A DNA stretch of 64,000 bases from JABURQ01 sp029243145 (GTDB lineage: Bacteria; Planctomycetota; Planctomycetia; Planctomycetales; Planctomycetaceae): positions 372,001-436,000 of the forward strand of contig CBFHYX010000001.1 of NCBI GenBank assembly GCA_965660145.1. The letters run 5' to 3'. Under the pieces are notes generated by a model that worked only from the letters and a program-made list of their open reading frames with translations, did not search any database and was not told where the DNA came from. Shown here in pieces: positions 28,487 to 37,631 of this stretch (positions within the stretch are counted from its first letter, which is position 1; each line of letters opens with the position of its first letter). Both the position numbers and the translations under genes were made by a program.

Positions 28487-29542
28487 ATGGCTGTCAGTGA
28501 AAACAATTCGACGTCGAGTGATTCCCCCATTCACCCTGGTGGAACCATTGAGTCTCCCGAGAATCTTCCTCCCGTTGAACCTCCTTCGGCGGGATTCATC
28601 ATCCAATTGTTCGTCGTCCCTGCACTGATTGTCGGTGCGGTGATTGGTGTGTGGTTATTATTTGGACGACTCGCCACCAACGATCAAGACTGGGAACGGC
28701 AAGTTAACGAACTCCGCGTCGATAATAATAATCGCCGCTTCCGGGCCGCCTACAGCTTGACTCAAATGATGCAAGCCGATCTGCACGCCGGCGAAGAATC
28801 GGCCAACCTCAAAGAAAATGAGCAACTTGCCACACAATTGGTCGATGTCCTCAACGACAATCTCATGATCCCGTCACAGTCGGAAGAAGATATCAAACTC
28901 CGCTCCTATCTCATTCGAGCACTTGGCTGGCTCGATGTTGATACGGTGACATTCCCGGTATTGATCGAAGCCATGAAACCAGAGTTCGATCTGGAAACTC
29001 GGCAGAACGCCATGACTGCCATCTCTTTCATTGCAGGTCGTGATTTTGAGGAAGGAGACCCGCTTCAGAATGAAAAAATCACAGCCGCCCTTGTGAACGG
29101 CTCCCGCGATGAAGATCCCGTCATCCGACGTGCAGCGACATTTTCACTTGGGTTACTGGATGACAATCAGGTCGATCATCGGCTCATTGTCTTACTGGAA
29201 GATAAAGACGAATTTGTCCGCGTGAATGCGGCGTTGGCTTTGTCGCGAAAAAAATCGACCGCGGGAATCGGTATTCTGGAGCAGCTTCTCACGACAGCGA
29301 CAAAATCGGAACCACTCAAAGAAACGAATGCGGCCGATTTAGATGCTAGGAAAGCGGCTAACATCGCAGAAATCGAATTGGTTCTAAAAACCAAGTATGC
29401 CGTCATTGCGATTGGAGAATTGGCCCCTCAACTCTCCGACTCGGAGAAAGACCGGATCCGACCGCTCATCAAAAATTTGTCAGACAACTTTCGCGAGCCG
29501 AGCATCAAGCTGGCCGCACAAAACGTGTTGAAATCGCTTTAA
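28487..29542 (+). CDS. Membrane-anchored HEAT-repeat protein
   Basis: 351 residues. A Pro/Ser-rich cytoplasmic or exposed N-terminus is followed by one membrane segment (about 38-60: FIIQLFVVPALIVGAVIGVW). A helical domain with HEAT-like repeats follows (about 80-345): LETRQNAMTAISFIAGRD, IRRAATFSLGLLDD and VRVNAALALSRKK are typical helix pairs. HEAT domains mediate protein contacts. No enzyme motif is present and no function is assigned. Confidence 0.8.
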   Translation: MAVSENNSTSSDSPIHPGGTIESPENLPPVEPPSAGFIIQLFVVPALIVGAVIGVWLLFGRLATNDQDWERQVNELRVDNNNRRFRAAYSLTQMMQADLHAGEESANLKENEQLATQLVDVLNDNLMIPSQSEEDIKLRSYLIRALGWLDVDTVTFPVLIEAMKPEFDLETRQNAMTAISFIAGRDFEEGDPLQNEKITAALVNGSRDEDPVIRRAATFSLGLLDDNQVDHRLIVLLEDKDEFVRVNAALALSRKKSTAGIGILEQLLTTATKSEPLKETNAADLDARKAANIAEIELVLKTKYAVIAIGELAPQLSDSEKDRIRPLIKNLSDNFREPSIKLAAQNVLKSL

Positions 29543-29930
29543 TTGCTTCGCGCGTTAAGTTCCCGATGACCGATAATACTCTCTGCGTCTCCACGATCAA
29601 ATTCGCAACTGGTTTGATCATAATTCTTTGCGCCATTCTTATCGGCATGTCAAAATAGAGAAACTCTGAGGATCATTCGGGTTAACGGGCTTCTCAAAAA
29701 TTACTTGGCGCGCGAACGACTGAATCTTACCCAAACTTCCTGACAACACTCTCTTCTCAGCTCTATGCTAAAGGAGCAACCCGAAGAACCGGGGCGAGCT
29801 GTGGGTAATTCCGGCTATGACTGATGTAGCTGTTTTACTTACTCGCACGACTTTGTTCATAATCGGGGAAGAGGCGGGAAGAGTCTAAACCACGAACTAC
29901 ATCAAGATTTATTTGAAACGGGAGAATGTT
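29543..29930. other. Intergenic region before YTV gene
   Basis: 388 bases without a recognised gene. CTGACA (29740-29745) and TATGCT (29764-29769) are 18 bases apart and could be a sigma-70-like promoter for the downstream cysteine-rich protein gene, with a leader of about 155 bases; this is only a pattern match. A 30-codon open frame (29566-29658) with a single hydrophobic segment is listed separately. Confidence 0.35.
29566..29658 (+). CDS. Possible 30-residue single-span membrane peptide
   Basis: ATG 29566 to TAG 29658 encodes a short peptide with a hydrophobic core (ATGLIIILCAILIGM) flanked by charged residues, the layout of a small membrane protein. There is no strong ribosome site and no known family. 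Chance is quite possible. Confidence 0.2.
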   Translation: MTDNTLCVSTIKFATGLIIILCAILIGMSK

Positions 29931-31220
29931 ATGAGAAGTTTCATCGCTACAGCGGTGATGGCAATGGCTTGTCTGACCGGGGGATCGGTCGAAGCAGGCT
30001 GGTACTGTGGAGCGACCAGTTATCGTTGTTGCCCACAACCTTGCCAACCGACTTGCTGTTACACGTCTTACAAAGTTGAGCGTCAAACCTGTTATCGTAC
30101 GGTTCAGGAAACTGTTTACGAACCCGAGCAATACACCGTCCAACGAACCACCTACAAACCGACTTGGGAAGAGAATCAGGTCACCTGCTACCGCAATGTG
30201 ACAGAGACCGCGTACGTCGAAAAAAGCTACACGGTTCAACGCCCCGTCTACGAGACCAGCTACGTCGAAAAGAGCTACACGGTCCAACGACCCGTTTATG
30301 AGACCAGTTACGTTGAGAAGAACTATACGGTTCAGCGACCGGTCTGGGAAACTTGCGAACGGGAAATTCGTCGCACGGTTATGAAGCCGACGACGGAAGT
30401 GGTCCAACGGCAAGTTTGCAAAACCGTCATGGATCGTGTTGAAGAGACAGTCAATGTCCAACGCTGTTACACCGTCATGAAACCCTACACAGTACAGAAA
30501 ACACGCTGCGTTGATCGTGGTCGCTGGGTGGCTCAAAAAGTTTATCACCCCGGCCCGTGTGTTCCGCGATGTGTACAAACCTGTTACGGTCCACGTATTC
30601 AAATGGTTCAGACTCAGGGGTTCTGCACCACCAAACGAAACTGGTGTGCAAACGTCGTCAACGAAACCTATAACTGCACCGTCATGCGACCCGAAGTGGT
30701 TCGTCAAAATTGCCCAGTGACAGTTTGCAAAGTCGTTCCTCGACAAGTCACCGAGACTGTCAGTTACAATGTTTGCAAGATGGTCCCTGAAGTTCAGGTC
30801 TGCAAAGTGCCTTATCGCACCTGCCGCATGGTTTGTGAACAGAAGACCTGTAAGATTCCTGTGCGTACCTGCAAAATGGTGTGCGAGCAAAAGACTTGTA
30901 AGGTTCCTGTCCGTAGTTGCAAAATGGTATGCGAACAAAAGACCTGCAAGGTTCCGGTCTGCACGACTCGTAAAGTCCCTTACAACGTGACTCAACGAGT
31001 ATGTAAGATGGTGGCCTGCAACGAAGATGTGACTTGCACTCGGATGGTTGCAAAATGCGTCCAGAAACAAGTCCCTTACACGGTTTGCAACATGGTGCCG
31101 GTTCAAGTCTGTCCGACTTCAAACTGCAACAGTTGCAATGGAGACTCAGGAGTTCAACAGGAATCGGCCAAGCCGACTCCCACTCCTGATAGTCCTCCCA
31201 AGGCAAATGCAGAAGCATAA
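29931..31220 (+). CDS. Cysteine-rich YTV-repeat wall protein
   Basis: 429 residues from ATG 29931, which has GGGAG 7 bases upstream; the apparent longer frame begins with a TTG. A signal peptide (MRSFIATAVMAMACLTGG) ends near residue 23. The mature protein is very rich in Cys, Val, Thr, Tyr and basic residues. It contains three copies of the 16-residue unit YVEKSYTVQRPVYETS (DNA 30213-30356) and three of CKMVCEQKTCKVPVRS (DNA 30822-30965). Many other YTVQ/CKMVP-like degenerate units surround them. This matches the YTV-type cysteine-rich proteins found in planctomycete cell walls, where disulfide cross-linking is the likely role. The C-terminus is a Pro/Ser/Ala tail. A strong terminator follows. 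Confidence 0.85.
   Translation: MRSFIATAVMAMACLTGGSVEAGWYCGATSYRCCPQPCQPTCCYTSYKVERQTCYRTVQETVYEPEQYTVQRTTYKPTWEENQVTCYRNVTETAYVEKSYTVQRPVYETSYVEKSYTVQRPVYETSYVEKNYTVQRPVWETCEREIRRTVMKPTTEVVQRQVCKTVMDRVEETVNVQRCYTVMKPYTVQKTRCVDRGRWVAQKVYHPGPCVPRCVQTCYGPRIQMVQTQGFCTTKRNWCANVVNETYNCTVMRPEVVRQNCPVTVCKVVPRQVTETVSYNVCKMVPEVQVCKVPYRTCRMVCEQKTCKIPVRTCKMVCEQKTCKVPVRSCKMVCEQKTCKVPVCTTRKVPYNVTQRVCKMVACNEDVTCTRMVAKCVQKQVPYTVCNMVPVQVCPTSNCNSCNGDSGVQQESAKPTPTPDSPPKANAEA
30213..30356 (+). repeat. 48-bp tandem repeat, 3 copies (YTV units)
   Basis: Three consecutive 48-base units (30213, 30261 and 30309) encode near-identical 16-residue YVEKSYTVQRP units. Most differences between the units are silent third-position changes; the third diverges at its 3' end. 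This indicates duplication followed by selection on the protein. Confidence 0.9.
30822..30965 (+). repeat. 48-bp tandem repeat, 3 copies (CKMVCEQK units)
   Basis: Three consecutive 48-base units (30822, 30870 and 30918) encode CRMVCEQKTCKIPVRT and two close variants. Each carries three cysteines. The period equals that of the upstream YTV array although the sequence is different. Confidence 0.9.
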
Positions 31221-31274
31221 GGCACAACGAGAATTCTCCTCACGGTCGAAGATTAGACTCTCCCGCTGTGAGAA

Positions 31275-31314
31275 AACCCTGGTCGGTATGATTACCGACC
31301 AGGGTTATTTTTTT
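31275..31314 (+). terminator. Rho-independent terminator after YTV gene
   Basis: A perfect 13-bp stem, AACCCTGGTCGGT (31275-31287) with ACCGACCAGGGTT (31294-31306), has a 6-base loop and is followed by ATTTTTTT. It lies 54 bases after the YTV stop codon and separates it from the convergent FmdB-like gene. Confidence 0.92.
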
Positions 31315-31344
31315 GTCGCAGGAATCCGGAAATCAACAAACGAT

Positions 31345-31668
31345 CTACTTCAAATCTTTCGCTTGGATCGGATTGTCTTTGTGGATGACATCGGGGCCTT
31401 TGCCGGCTTTTTTCTCGTAGTATCCATCGCCGGCTTTCTCATATTTTGTGAAACCGAGTTTGTCGAGTTTCTTATTATCTGAGCTATTTTTCTGCATGGC
31501 AGAATCGGACCATGAACCACCGATAAAGCAACCGGTAATGACTTTCTCAACCGGCTCACCGGTCTCGGGATGTTTCGTCAGAGGTTTATCCGACATCTGC
31601 TGAAAAACCTCAAATTGTTCCCCACGCTGACCGTCTTTGCCAATCACTTCGTAAATGTAAAATGGCAT
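31345..31668 (-). CDS. FmdB-like protein with degenerate zinc ribbon
   Basis: 107 residues. The start MPFYIYEVIGKDG and the segment FEVFQQMSDKPLTKHPETGE followed by PVEKVI follow the FmdB/CxxC-zinc-ribbon family layout. All the usual cysteines are replaced (the E-V-I-G and H-P-E-T-G positions stand where C-x2-C pairs normally occur). The only Cys is in the ITGCFIGGSW turn. The domain is therefore unlikely to bind zinc in the normal way. The Lys-rich C-terminus (KAGDGYYEKKAGKG) is also family-typical. Function unknown. Confidence 0.7.
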   Translation of the reverse strand: MPFYIYEVIGKDGQRGEQFEVFQQMSDKPLTKHPETGEPVEKVITGCFIGGSWSDSAMQKNSSDNKKLDKLGFTKYEKAGDGYYEKKAGKGPDVIHKDNPIQAKDLK

Positions 31669-31842
31669 CTCACTTCACTTTCTGTCTCGAACGTATCGAT
31701 TTCGCATCTGGCATCATTCTATGCCGTCTTCAATCGCGGGAGAAGCGAGAACTGGTGGGGAAATCCGTCTCGCCCAAATCTGGCCCGATCATTACACTTC
31801 TGCCGACGATCTCCCCTCAATTCGTATCATCAGGAGCAGGAA

Positions 31843-32217
31843 ATGTTTGGATTTGTCTCAAAGCAGGACAAAGCAGCGATTCAGAGAAGAAAATCTCGTA
31901 AACGGAAGCTGATTCTTTTGTTGATCTTTTCTCCGGTGCTCTATCTGCTGGGAAGTGGCCCGGCATTATGGAGCCGCTCTCAAATCTCTAATAAACATTG
32001 GAAGAAAGGCGTCATCTATTACGTCGCTCCCGCCATGTGGCTCAATTACCAAATTCGGGATCGGTCAATGATCGAGAAAGTGGGAGTCGTCGATCTCACT
32101 CGTTCGGATAACACCCAATGGTATGGCCATCTCGAAACTTACTGGAGTTATTTCGGTAAGGGAACCATTTCGGAAGCGAACAAAATCACCATGATGCTCA
32201 AGATCAAATTCAACTAG
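31843..32217 (+). CDS. Small single-span membrane protein, unknown
   Basis: 124 residues from an ATG with CAGGAGCAGGAA directly upstream, a strong ribosome site; upstream reading in the same frame overlaps the divergent gene and is ignored. A basic N-terminus (RRKSRKRK) precedes one membrane segment (about 25-43: LILLLIFSPVLYLLGSGP). The remaining soluble part has no recognised motif. The SpoIID-like gene follows after 13 bases. Confidence 0.65.
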   Translation: MFGFVSKQDKAAIQRRKSRKRKLILLLIFSPVLYLLGSGPALWSRSQISNKHWKKGVIYYVAPAMWLNYQIRDRSMIEKVGVVDLTRSDNTQWYGHLETYWSYFGKGTISEANKITMMLKIKFN

Positions 32218-32230
32218 AGAACTACTCCAG

Positions 32231-33484
32231 ATGCGTTTGCAACCAATGCACAATATTCGACAGATTACAATTCTGTGTGGACTTCTCGGGATTGGTGCGT
32301 CTTTCTATTGGGGCAGGGTGGCAAGTTTGCCTACGGTCGCCGTCTCCTCCGTCGTGTCCGAGACAACTTATAATCCCTGGATACGGGTTGCGCTGACGAG
32401 TTCTCCCGTCAGGTCAGTCGAGTTGCGATGCCACGGAGAGGTCACAATTTCATCCGCCAACTCGTCCGACGTTTTGCAACATGCTGACAATATCTCCGTT
32501 TCAAAGGTCTCATCGACCGCAAATGGGATCCAGATTGGTAAGCTTCACCTGCCCGCGACACGAATCGAGATAGCCGTTGATCGAGAACCGGGGATACGCG
32601 TCAACAATCACCTCTATCGAGGTAAGATAAATTTATACCGCATGCGTGACGGTCGCCTGCGCGTTGTGAATGTCGTTCGCTTAGAGGACTACCTCGCGAG
32701 TGTCGTTGATAGTGAGATGCCAAGAGAGTTTGGACCAGAGGCCAGAAAAGCTCAATGTATTGCCGCTCGAACCTATGCTCTTTATCAACAACAGCAGCGA
32801 AAATCACACCCGTATTTCGATCTGTATGATAGCACGCGCAGTCAAATGTATCTGGGAGTTGAATACCCAGGTCCGCAGGGACAACGCTGGGCGGGAGAAT
32901 CAAAAGCCAGTCGTCGAATTGTGAATGAAACACGCGGAATTGTCTGCGTGTACGACGGAACAATATTCTGCACTTATTTCAGTGCTGCCTGTGGAGGAAA
33001 AACCATTCAGGGAACCGATCTCTTTTCAGACGCGGCATCACCAGTGAGACCCGTCATGTGTGAGTGGTGTGGAGATGCAAAACTGCATCGCTGGGAACGC
33101 CGTGTGACGATTGAGCGTTTTCTGAAATTGTTTGATTCGCAAAAACTCGTATCGAGTGAAAACTCTGTCGTGATCAATGACTTAGCCACATCAGCACTCG
33201 AAGCAAATCCAAAAGATACGATTCTGATTCAGCAGGATGACACAACCATCGAAGTGGTACGGTACTCCATGCAACAACGTCTGGGCGCACATGTTCTTCC
33301 GAGCCCGTTATTTCAGGTGGCACTACAAGGAACTGACGTGGTGTTCCGTGGTCGTGGGCACGGTCACGGTGCGGGATTTTGCCAATGGGGAGCGCGCGGA
33401 CAGGACAAGCAGGGGCACGATGCTAAAACCATTCTTGAGGCCTATTATCCCGGTTCTCAACTTGTCGAAATGGGCAAACAATAA
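32231..33484 (+). CDS. SpoIID/LytB-domain exported protein
   Basis: 417 residues. A signal or anchor segment (about 8-30) is followed by a region with low similarity. The SpoIID catalytic-type core then begins near residue 150: VRLEDYLASVVDSEMPREFG, EARKAQCIAARTYALYQ and YFSAACGGKTIQG. The C-terminus has RGRGHGHGAGFCQWGARG. SpoIID is a lytic transglycosylase acting on denuded peptidoglycan during Bacillus sporulation; planctomycete homologues are presumably cell-wall enzymes, not sporulation factors. The Glu of the SEMP motif, required for catalysis in SpoIID, is present. Confidence 0.9.
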   Translation: MRLQPMHNIRQITILCGLLGIGASFYWGRVASLPTVAVSSVVSETTYNPWIRVALTSSPVRSVELRCHGEVTISSANSSDVLQHADNISVSKVSSTANGIQIGKLHLPATRIEIAVDREPGIRVNNHLYRGKINLYRMRDGRLRVVNVVRLEDYLASVVDSEMPREFGPEARKAQCIAARTYALYQQQQRKSHPYFDLYDSTRSQMYLGVEYPGPQGQRWAGESKASRRIVNETRGIVCVYDGTIFCTYFSAACGGKTIQGTDLFSDAASPVRPVMCEWCGDAKLHRWERRVTIERFLKLFDSQKLVSSENSVVINDLATSALEANPKDTILIQQDDTTIEVVRYSMQQRLGAHVLPSPLFQVALQGTDVVFRGRGHGHGAGFCQWGARGQDKQGHDAKTILEAYYPGSQLVEMGKQ

Positions 33485-33603
33485 CCGCCTAAAACGCTTC
33501 TCACCAATTTCGTAGTTGACTGCAAGCGATACCAGAGAGAGACTGAAGGTCGGTCAATTTTTTCAGCGGGTTGTTAAGACCGCGCCCGTCTCACAGGAGA
33601 GTC

Positions 33604-36336
33604 ATGATGAAGTCTCCACGGATTGCGTCGGCAATCCTCTGTTTGCTGCTGATTACGCAAATTGAGGCACAACAACCGAGCAACAAGTACGTCGGCCACG
33701 ACTCGGCCGCCTATTCGGTGATTCTTAGTCCCTCCGGTCAACGATTGGCGAGCACTGGTTTTGATGGAACTGTCCGTATCTGGAACCATAACACACAATC
33801 GATGATCACATCGTTCCAGGAACACACCGGCATCGTGCTGACCGCGGCATTCAACCCCGATGAAACAATGCTCGCTTCAGGAGGACTCGACCGAGATATC
33901 CGTTTGTGGGACGTTCCCAAGTCTGAGCCCGTGACCGTCTATGATGTGGCTAAATTTCCCGTCACCACGGCAGTGTTTGGACGCGAAGGAAAGTTCCTCG
34001 GGTTGGCAGGAGCCGAGGGAAAAATCATTCTCTGGAATACTATTGAGCAGAAGGTCGTTGCCGAGTTGCAGTCTGTTATTTCCGACCCACAATTTATGGC
34101 CATCCACCAAGATGGAACGTCGATCGCCATCGCGAACGCGACCGGTGAGATGGAAGTCTTCAGTGGGAATGAGTTACAGACACGCACGCGATTGCAATCG
34201 CATCGAGGTGGAATCACTGGTTTGTTAAGTTCCGGCTCGAGTTACTATTTCACCGTCGGGCCAGACAACTATTTACGTCGCTGGCCAATCAGTCCTCCAG
34301 AAACAATTCGTTGGGAAACTCCGGGAGAACAGTTTTCTGCCGCGGTCGTTGATGAAGGAGGCAACCGACTCGTCACCACCAGCACAAACAACAAGGTCCA
34401 AATCTGGGACGTGAATCAGGGAAAGTCAACCAGCGAGGTCAAGGAACTCAATGGCGTGGTCACACATCCGATCATCTCGGTGGATGCACAATTACTCATC
34501 GTATTAACAGACAAGCAGACACCGCACGTCATTCAGATGTCCGACGGAAAAGTGTTGCGATCCCTGCCGAAATTCACCGCTCCCGTGACCACCTTGGCCC
34601 TTTCGCCCAACAAATCACAACTGGCCGCCGGGTTTGCAGATGGCAACGTGAGTGTGATGGAAACGACCGAGGGGAAAGAACTCCATAAGTTCTCCACAGG
34701 AAGTAAGCCGGTGTCACAACTTGATTGGCAGCAGAGTTCTCAACAACTCTTTGCCGCGTCAGAATCAGGTCAGGTTCAACGCTGGGAAGTCGCCAAATCC
34801 GAAAAAATGGCCGAGTGGTCCACTGATTCTCCCATCACGGCCATCAACTATAACTCTCGTCAAAACCAACTCGCCGTGGGGTCAAAACAAGGAAAGCTGT
34901 TGACACTTTCGGCTGATAAACTGGAAGTCGTGACCGAGTTTCCCACACAGTCGGTCGCCGTGACTCAGGTAGACTTACGCTCAAATGGCGACGCTCTCAT
35001 CTCGTCAGATGCTGATGGACTCATCACAATCTGGGAGACGAAAACGTCCACGCCTCGCGAACATTATTCTTTCGAGAAGGGGATTTTGCTCTCCAGCGTA
35101 CGATTGGGAGACGGCTCCTCATTCACAGTGACCTCCACGGGAGAAATTTCACGTCAGAAACCACTCGTCAATTATACCGCGAAGATCGGGGACAGCGCGG
35201 CGCGATTGATGGCACTCTCCGACAACATGAACGAGTTGGCGATTGTGTGTGAAGATGGAAGTCTCAAAACATTTAATGGCAACAATGGTAGTCCCGGAAA
35301 AGAGTATGAAGGACACGACGGAACGATCACGGCAATTGCCTATGCTCCCGGCAATAATCAATTTTATGCCGCCAATCAAACAGGAATGATTTTTGAATGG
35401 CGGACATCAAACCATCGGCTCGAACAAGCCTACGGCGTGGGAAAACCGATCCGCGATTTACAATTGACACGAGATTCCAGCCTATTGATCGCCACAACGA
35501 ATGGTCAGGAAATACGCTGCTACCCCGTAGAACGAGCCGAGCCAAACGAACGAATTGATCCCGAGAAACTTTCTCCCACTCTTCAGGAATTGACGTTTGC
35601 TACCGAAGCACCTTTGACTTACGGAATTCGTGAAGACCACGAAACCGGGTGGAGTATCACACCCGACGGCAAAGTGCAGGCATGGCGAATGGCAGACTCC
35701 AAGTCTGTCGCCCGATTGAATGGACATGGAGGTCAAGTTTATGGCGTTGCGTTTTCTCCAGACGGTTCTCGATTGGTCTCAGTTTCAAGTGATAAGTCCG
35801 TGCGACTTTGGGATCCTGCTGAAAAAAAAGCGATCAAAACTCTCGCGACCTATGATCAAGTGCTATATGACGTCGTCTACTCACCCGACGGAAAGTCGAT
35901 CTTCGTCTGTGGAGCAGATCGCGTTGTCCGACAGCTCGAGGCCGAGTCGGGACAACTTATGCACAGCTACGAGGGGAACGACGAAACACTCTACACAATC
36001 GACATCACCAATGACGGCAAACAAATCTGCGCTGCCGGTACAGGGCTTGGTCCAGACAGAGAAATTGTGATCTGGAATGTTGGGGATTCGCAGCCATTTT
36101 TCACCTTGCCCATGAAAACTGACAGCATCTATGCTCTCCAGTTTGATGGTGTGGGCGAAAGTTTGTTTGCGGTCGGTTACAACGGTCACATCGAACGTTT
36201 CTCGGTGCGTCAGAAAAAAACGACCGGCTCCTTGGATGTCCCGTATGTTTTGTACTCGGGTTGCCTGTCTGCCGATGAGAAGTCTTTGATTCTGGCCAGT
36301 GACCGGAAAGAGATTCTCACCTATCCACTCCCCTGA
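33604..36336 (+). CDS. Exported WD40-repeat protein
   Basis: 910 residues from ATG 33604, three bases after an AGGAGAG site begins to be well placed (CACAGGAGAGTC); ATG 33607 is one codon later. A signal peptide (about 1-24, ending IEAQ) leads into WD40 repeats over nearly the whole length, consistent with two beta-propellers. Clear repeats include LASTGFDGTVRIWNHNTQS, LASGGLDRDIRLWDVPKS and LVSVSSDKSVRLWDPAEKK. Propellers of this kind act as protein-binding scaffolds; no catalytic domain is attached. Function unassigned. Confidence 0.87.
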   Translation: MMKSPRIASAILCLLLITQIEAQQPSNKYVGHDSAAYSVILSPSGQRLASTGFDGTVRIWNHNTQSMITSFQEHTGIVLTAAFNPDETMLASGGLDRDIRLWDVPKSEPVTVYDVAKFPVTTAVFGREGKFLGLAGAEGKIILWNTIEQKVVAELQSVISDPQFMAIHQDGTSIAIANATGEMEVFSGNELQTRTRLQSHRGGITGLLSSGSSYYFTVGPDNYLRRWPISPPETIRWETPGEQFSAAVVDEGGNRLVTTSTNNKVQIWDVNQGKSTSEVKELNGVVTHPIISVDAQLLIVLTDKQTPHVIQMSDGKVLRSLPKFTAPVTTLALSPNKSQLAAGFADGNVSVMETTEGKELHKFSTGSKPVSQLDWQQSSQQLFAASESGQVQRWEVAKSEKMAEWSTDSPITAINYNSRQNQLAVGSKQGKLLTLSADKLEVVTEFPTQSVAVTQVDLRSNGDALISSDADGLITIWETKTSTPREHYSFEKGILLSSVRLGDGSSFTVTSTGEISRQKPLVNYTAKIGDSAARLMALSDNMNELAIVCEDGSLKTFNGNNGSPGKEYEGHDGTITAIAYAPGNNQFYAANQTGMIFEWRTSNHRLEQAYGVGKPIRDLQLTRDSSLLIATTNGQEIRCYPVERAEPNERIDPEKLSPTLQELTFATEAPLTYGIREDHETGWSITPDGKVQAWRMADSKSVARLNGHGGQVYGVAFSPDGSRLVSVSSDKSVRLWDPAEKKAIKTLATYDQVLYDVVYSPDGKSIFVCGADRVVRQLEAESGQLMHSYEGNDETLYTIDITNDGKQICAAGTGLGPDREIVIWNVGDSQPFFTLPMKTDSIYALQFDGVGESLFAVGYNGHIERFSVRQKKTTGSLDVPYVLYSGCLSADEKSLILASDRKEILTYPLP

Positions 36337-36473
36337 CCAGAATCCCTTAAACTGTTCTATCTATTAACTTTACACCATCGCGGCAATCCTCTAATGATCT
36401 TGCCGGTTTGGCCATACTTTGATACAACTCCCGCTTCAGAATTGCTCTTAGAAATCTGACGAGGAGGACAAGG

Positions 36474-37574
36474 ATGTCCACACAATCGACGATAAAATGG
36501 AAAACATGGTGCTGCTGGGCAGGAGCACTTTTGCCTTTGCTACTGGCCATGATCGCTCACTGGGTTGGTCCTCAAACGCATGCCGCGTTGGAAACTCGAG
36601 AGTTACCAGCCTTGGCGTTTTCTCAGTATCTCGTCGATGACGGAGAGCCAGAAGTCAGCCCCGTTTATCGTGCTCACTACTATTTCCAAAACACGAGCGA
36701 CCACCCCATCACCATCAAAGAGCTGCGACCGAGTTGTGGTTGCTTAAATCCTCAACTTGAAAAAATGGAATACTTGCCGGGTGAAGAAGGCAAGTTTATG
36801 ATTCGCGTCGATCCGACCAAAGAAAAACCGGGACCGCGCGAATATTTTGTGGACGTCGTTTACGAAGACCCAAATCCTCACGAAATTCGCGTCACGTATA
36901 AATTGGTGTTGCCCGCTCGTAGCGTCGAGATCACTCCCAAAGCGCTGGTCTTCTATCAACTGGACGGCAACACCGCAGAGACCGTTCAGAATGTAAAGAT
37001 CTCTGATTACCGGTCACGGCATTTCAACATTCTCTCGATGGAATCAACGTCACCACTGGTGCGTGCGATGCTGGTCGATGAAAAAGATGACGATTCTGGC
37101 AATCGTCATCATGAACTGAAAGTCGTCGTTAAGGGCGATGTTCCCCCCGGAACGAGTCGCGCTTTGATCAACATTCGCACCGATGATCCACAATTCAATC
37201 TCTTACAGCTACCTATTCTGGTCAGCGGCCCGAAACCAAAAGTATCAAAAGATGATTTGCCGTTGAAAGTCGATCCTTCGTCGTTATTTCTGAAGGCAGA
37301 AGCAGACGGAACCGTGACGAGTTCCATCAAATTTTACGATTTCCAACCAACGCCTGCGAACTTGAAAACGATCACTCTGAATTCACTAGACGGAACGGTC
37401 GATACAGGGGAAGCGAAACCAAGCAAGTTGGGGCCTCTCGTCCAACAACGAACCATCAAATTGTCATTCCGTATTCCCCTGAATATGCAGGAACAAAAAG
37501 GCTTACTCGTGATCGAAACCGATTCGAAGTTGCAACCACGATTGGAAGTTCCCGTCGTCATTCAAGCCCCTTGA
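36474..37574 (+). CDS. DUF1573 domain-containing protein
   Basis: 366 residues, starting with a membrane or signal segment (about 11-32: WCCWAGALLPLLLAMIAH). The DUF1573 Ig-like fold is marked by HYYFQNTSDHPITIKELRPS followed by the hallmark CGC (near residue 88) and LPGEEGKFMIRVDPT. A second Ig-like domain spans about 140-240 and a third reaches the C-terminus. DUF1573 proteins are exported and of unknown activity. An AGGAGGAC site precedes the start. Confidence 0.88.
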   Translation: MSTQSTIKWKTWCCWAGALLPLLLAMIAHWVGPQTHAALETRELPALAFSQYLVDDGEPEVSPVYRAHYYFQNTSDHPITIKELRPSCGCLNPQLEKMEYLPGEEGKFMIRVDPTKEKPGPREYFVDVVYEDPNPHEIRVTYKLVLPARSVEITPKALVFYQLDGNTAETVQNVKISDYRSRHFNILSMESTSPLVRAMLVDEKDDDSGNRHHELKVVVKGDVPPGTSRALINIRTDDPQFNLLQLPILVSGPKPKVSKDDLPLKVDPSSLFLKAEADGTVTSSIKFYDFQPTPANLKTITLNSLDGTVDTGEAKPSKLGPLVQQRTIKLSFRIPLNMQEQKGLLVIETDSKLQPRLEVPVVIQAP

Positions 37575-37631
37575 GCAACTTTCACTCTTGGAGACTTTAC
37601 GGGCCGGGTCATTATTTGACATGATGGCAGC

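Noticed and set aside
29835..31106. 423-codon open frame antisense to the YTV gene
   Set aside because: It is the shadow of a repetitive plus-strand gene that has a good ribosome site, a signal peptide and a strong terminator. The antisense product is a low-complexity by-product of the repeats.
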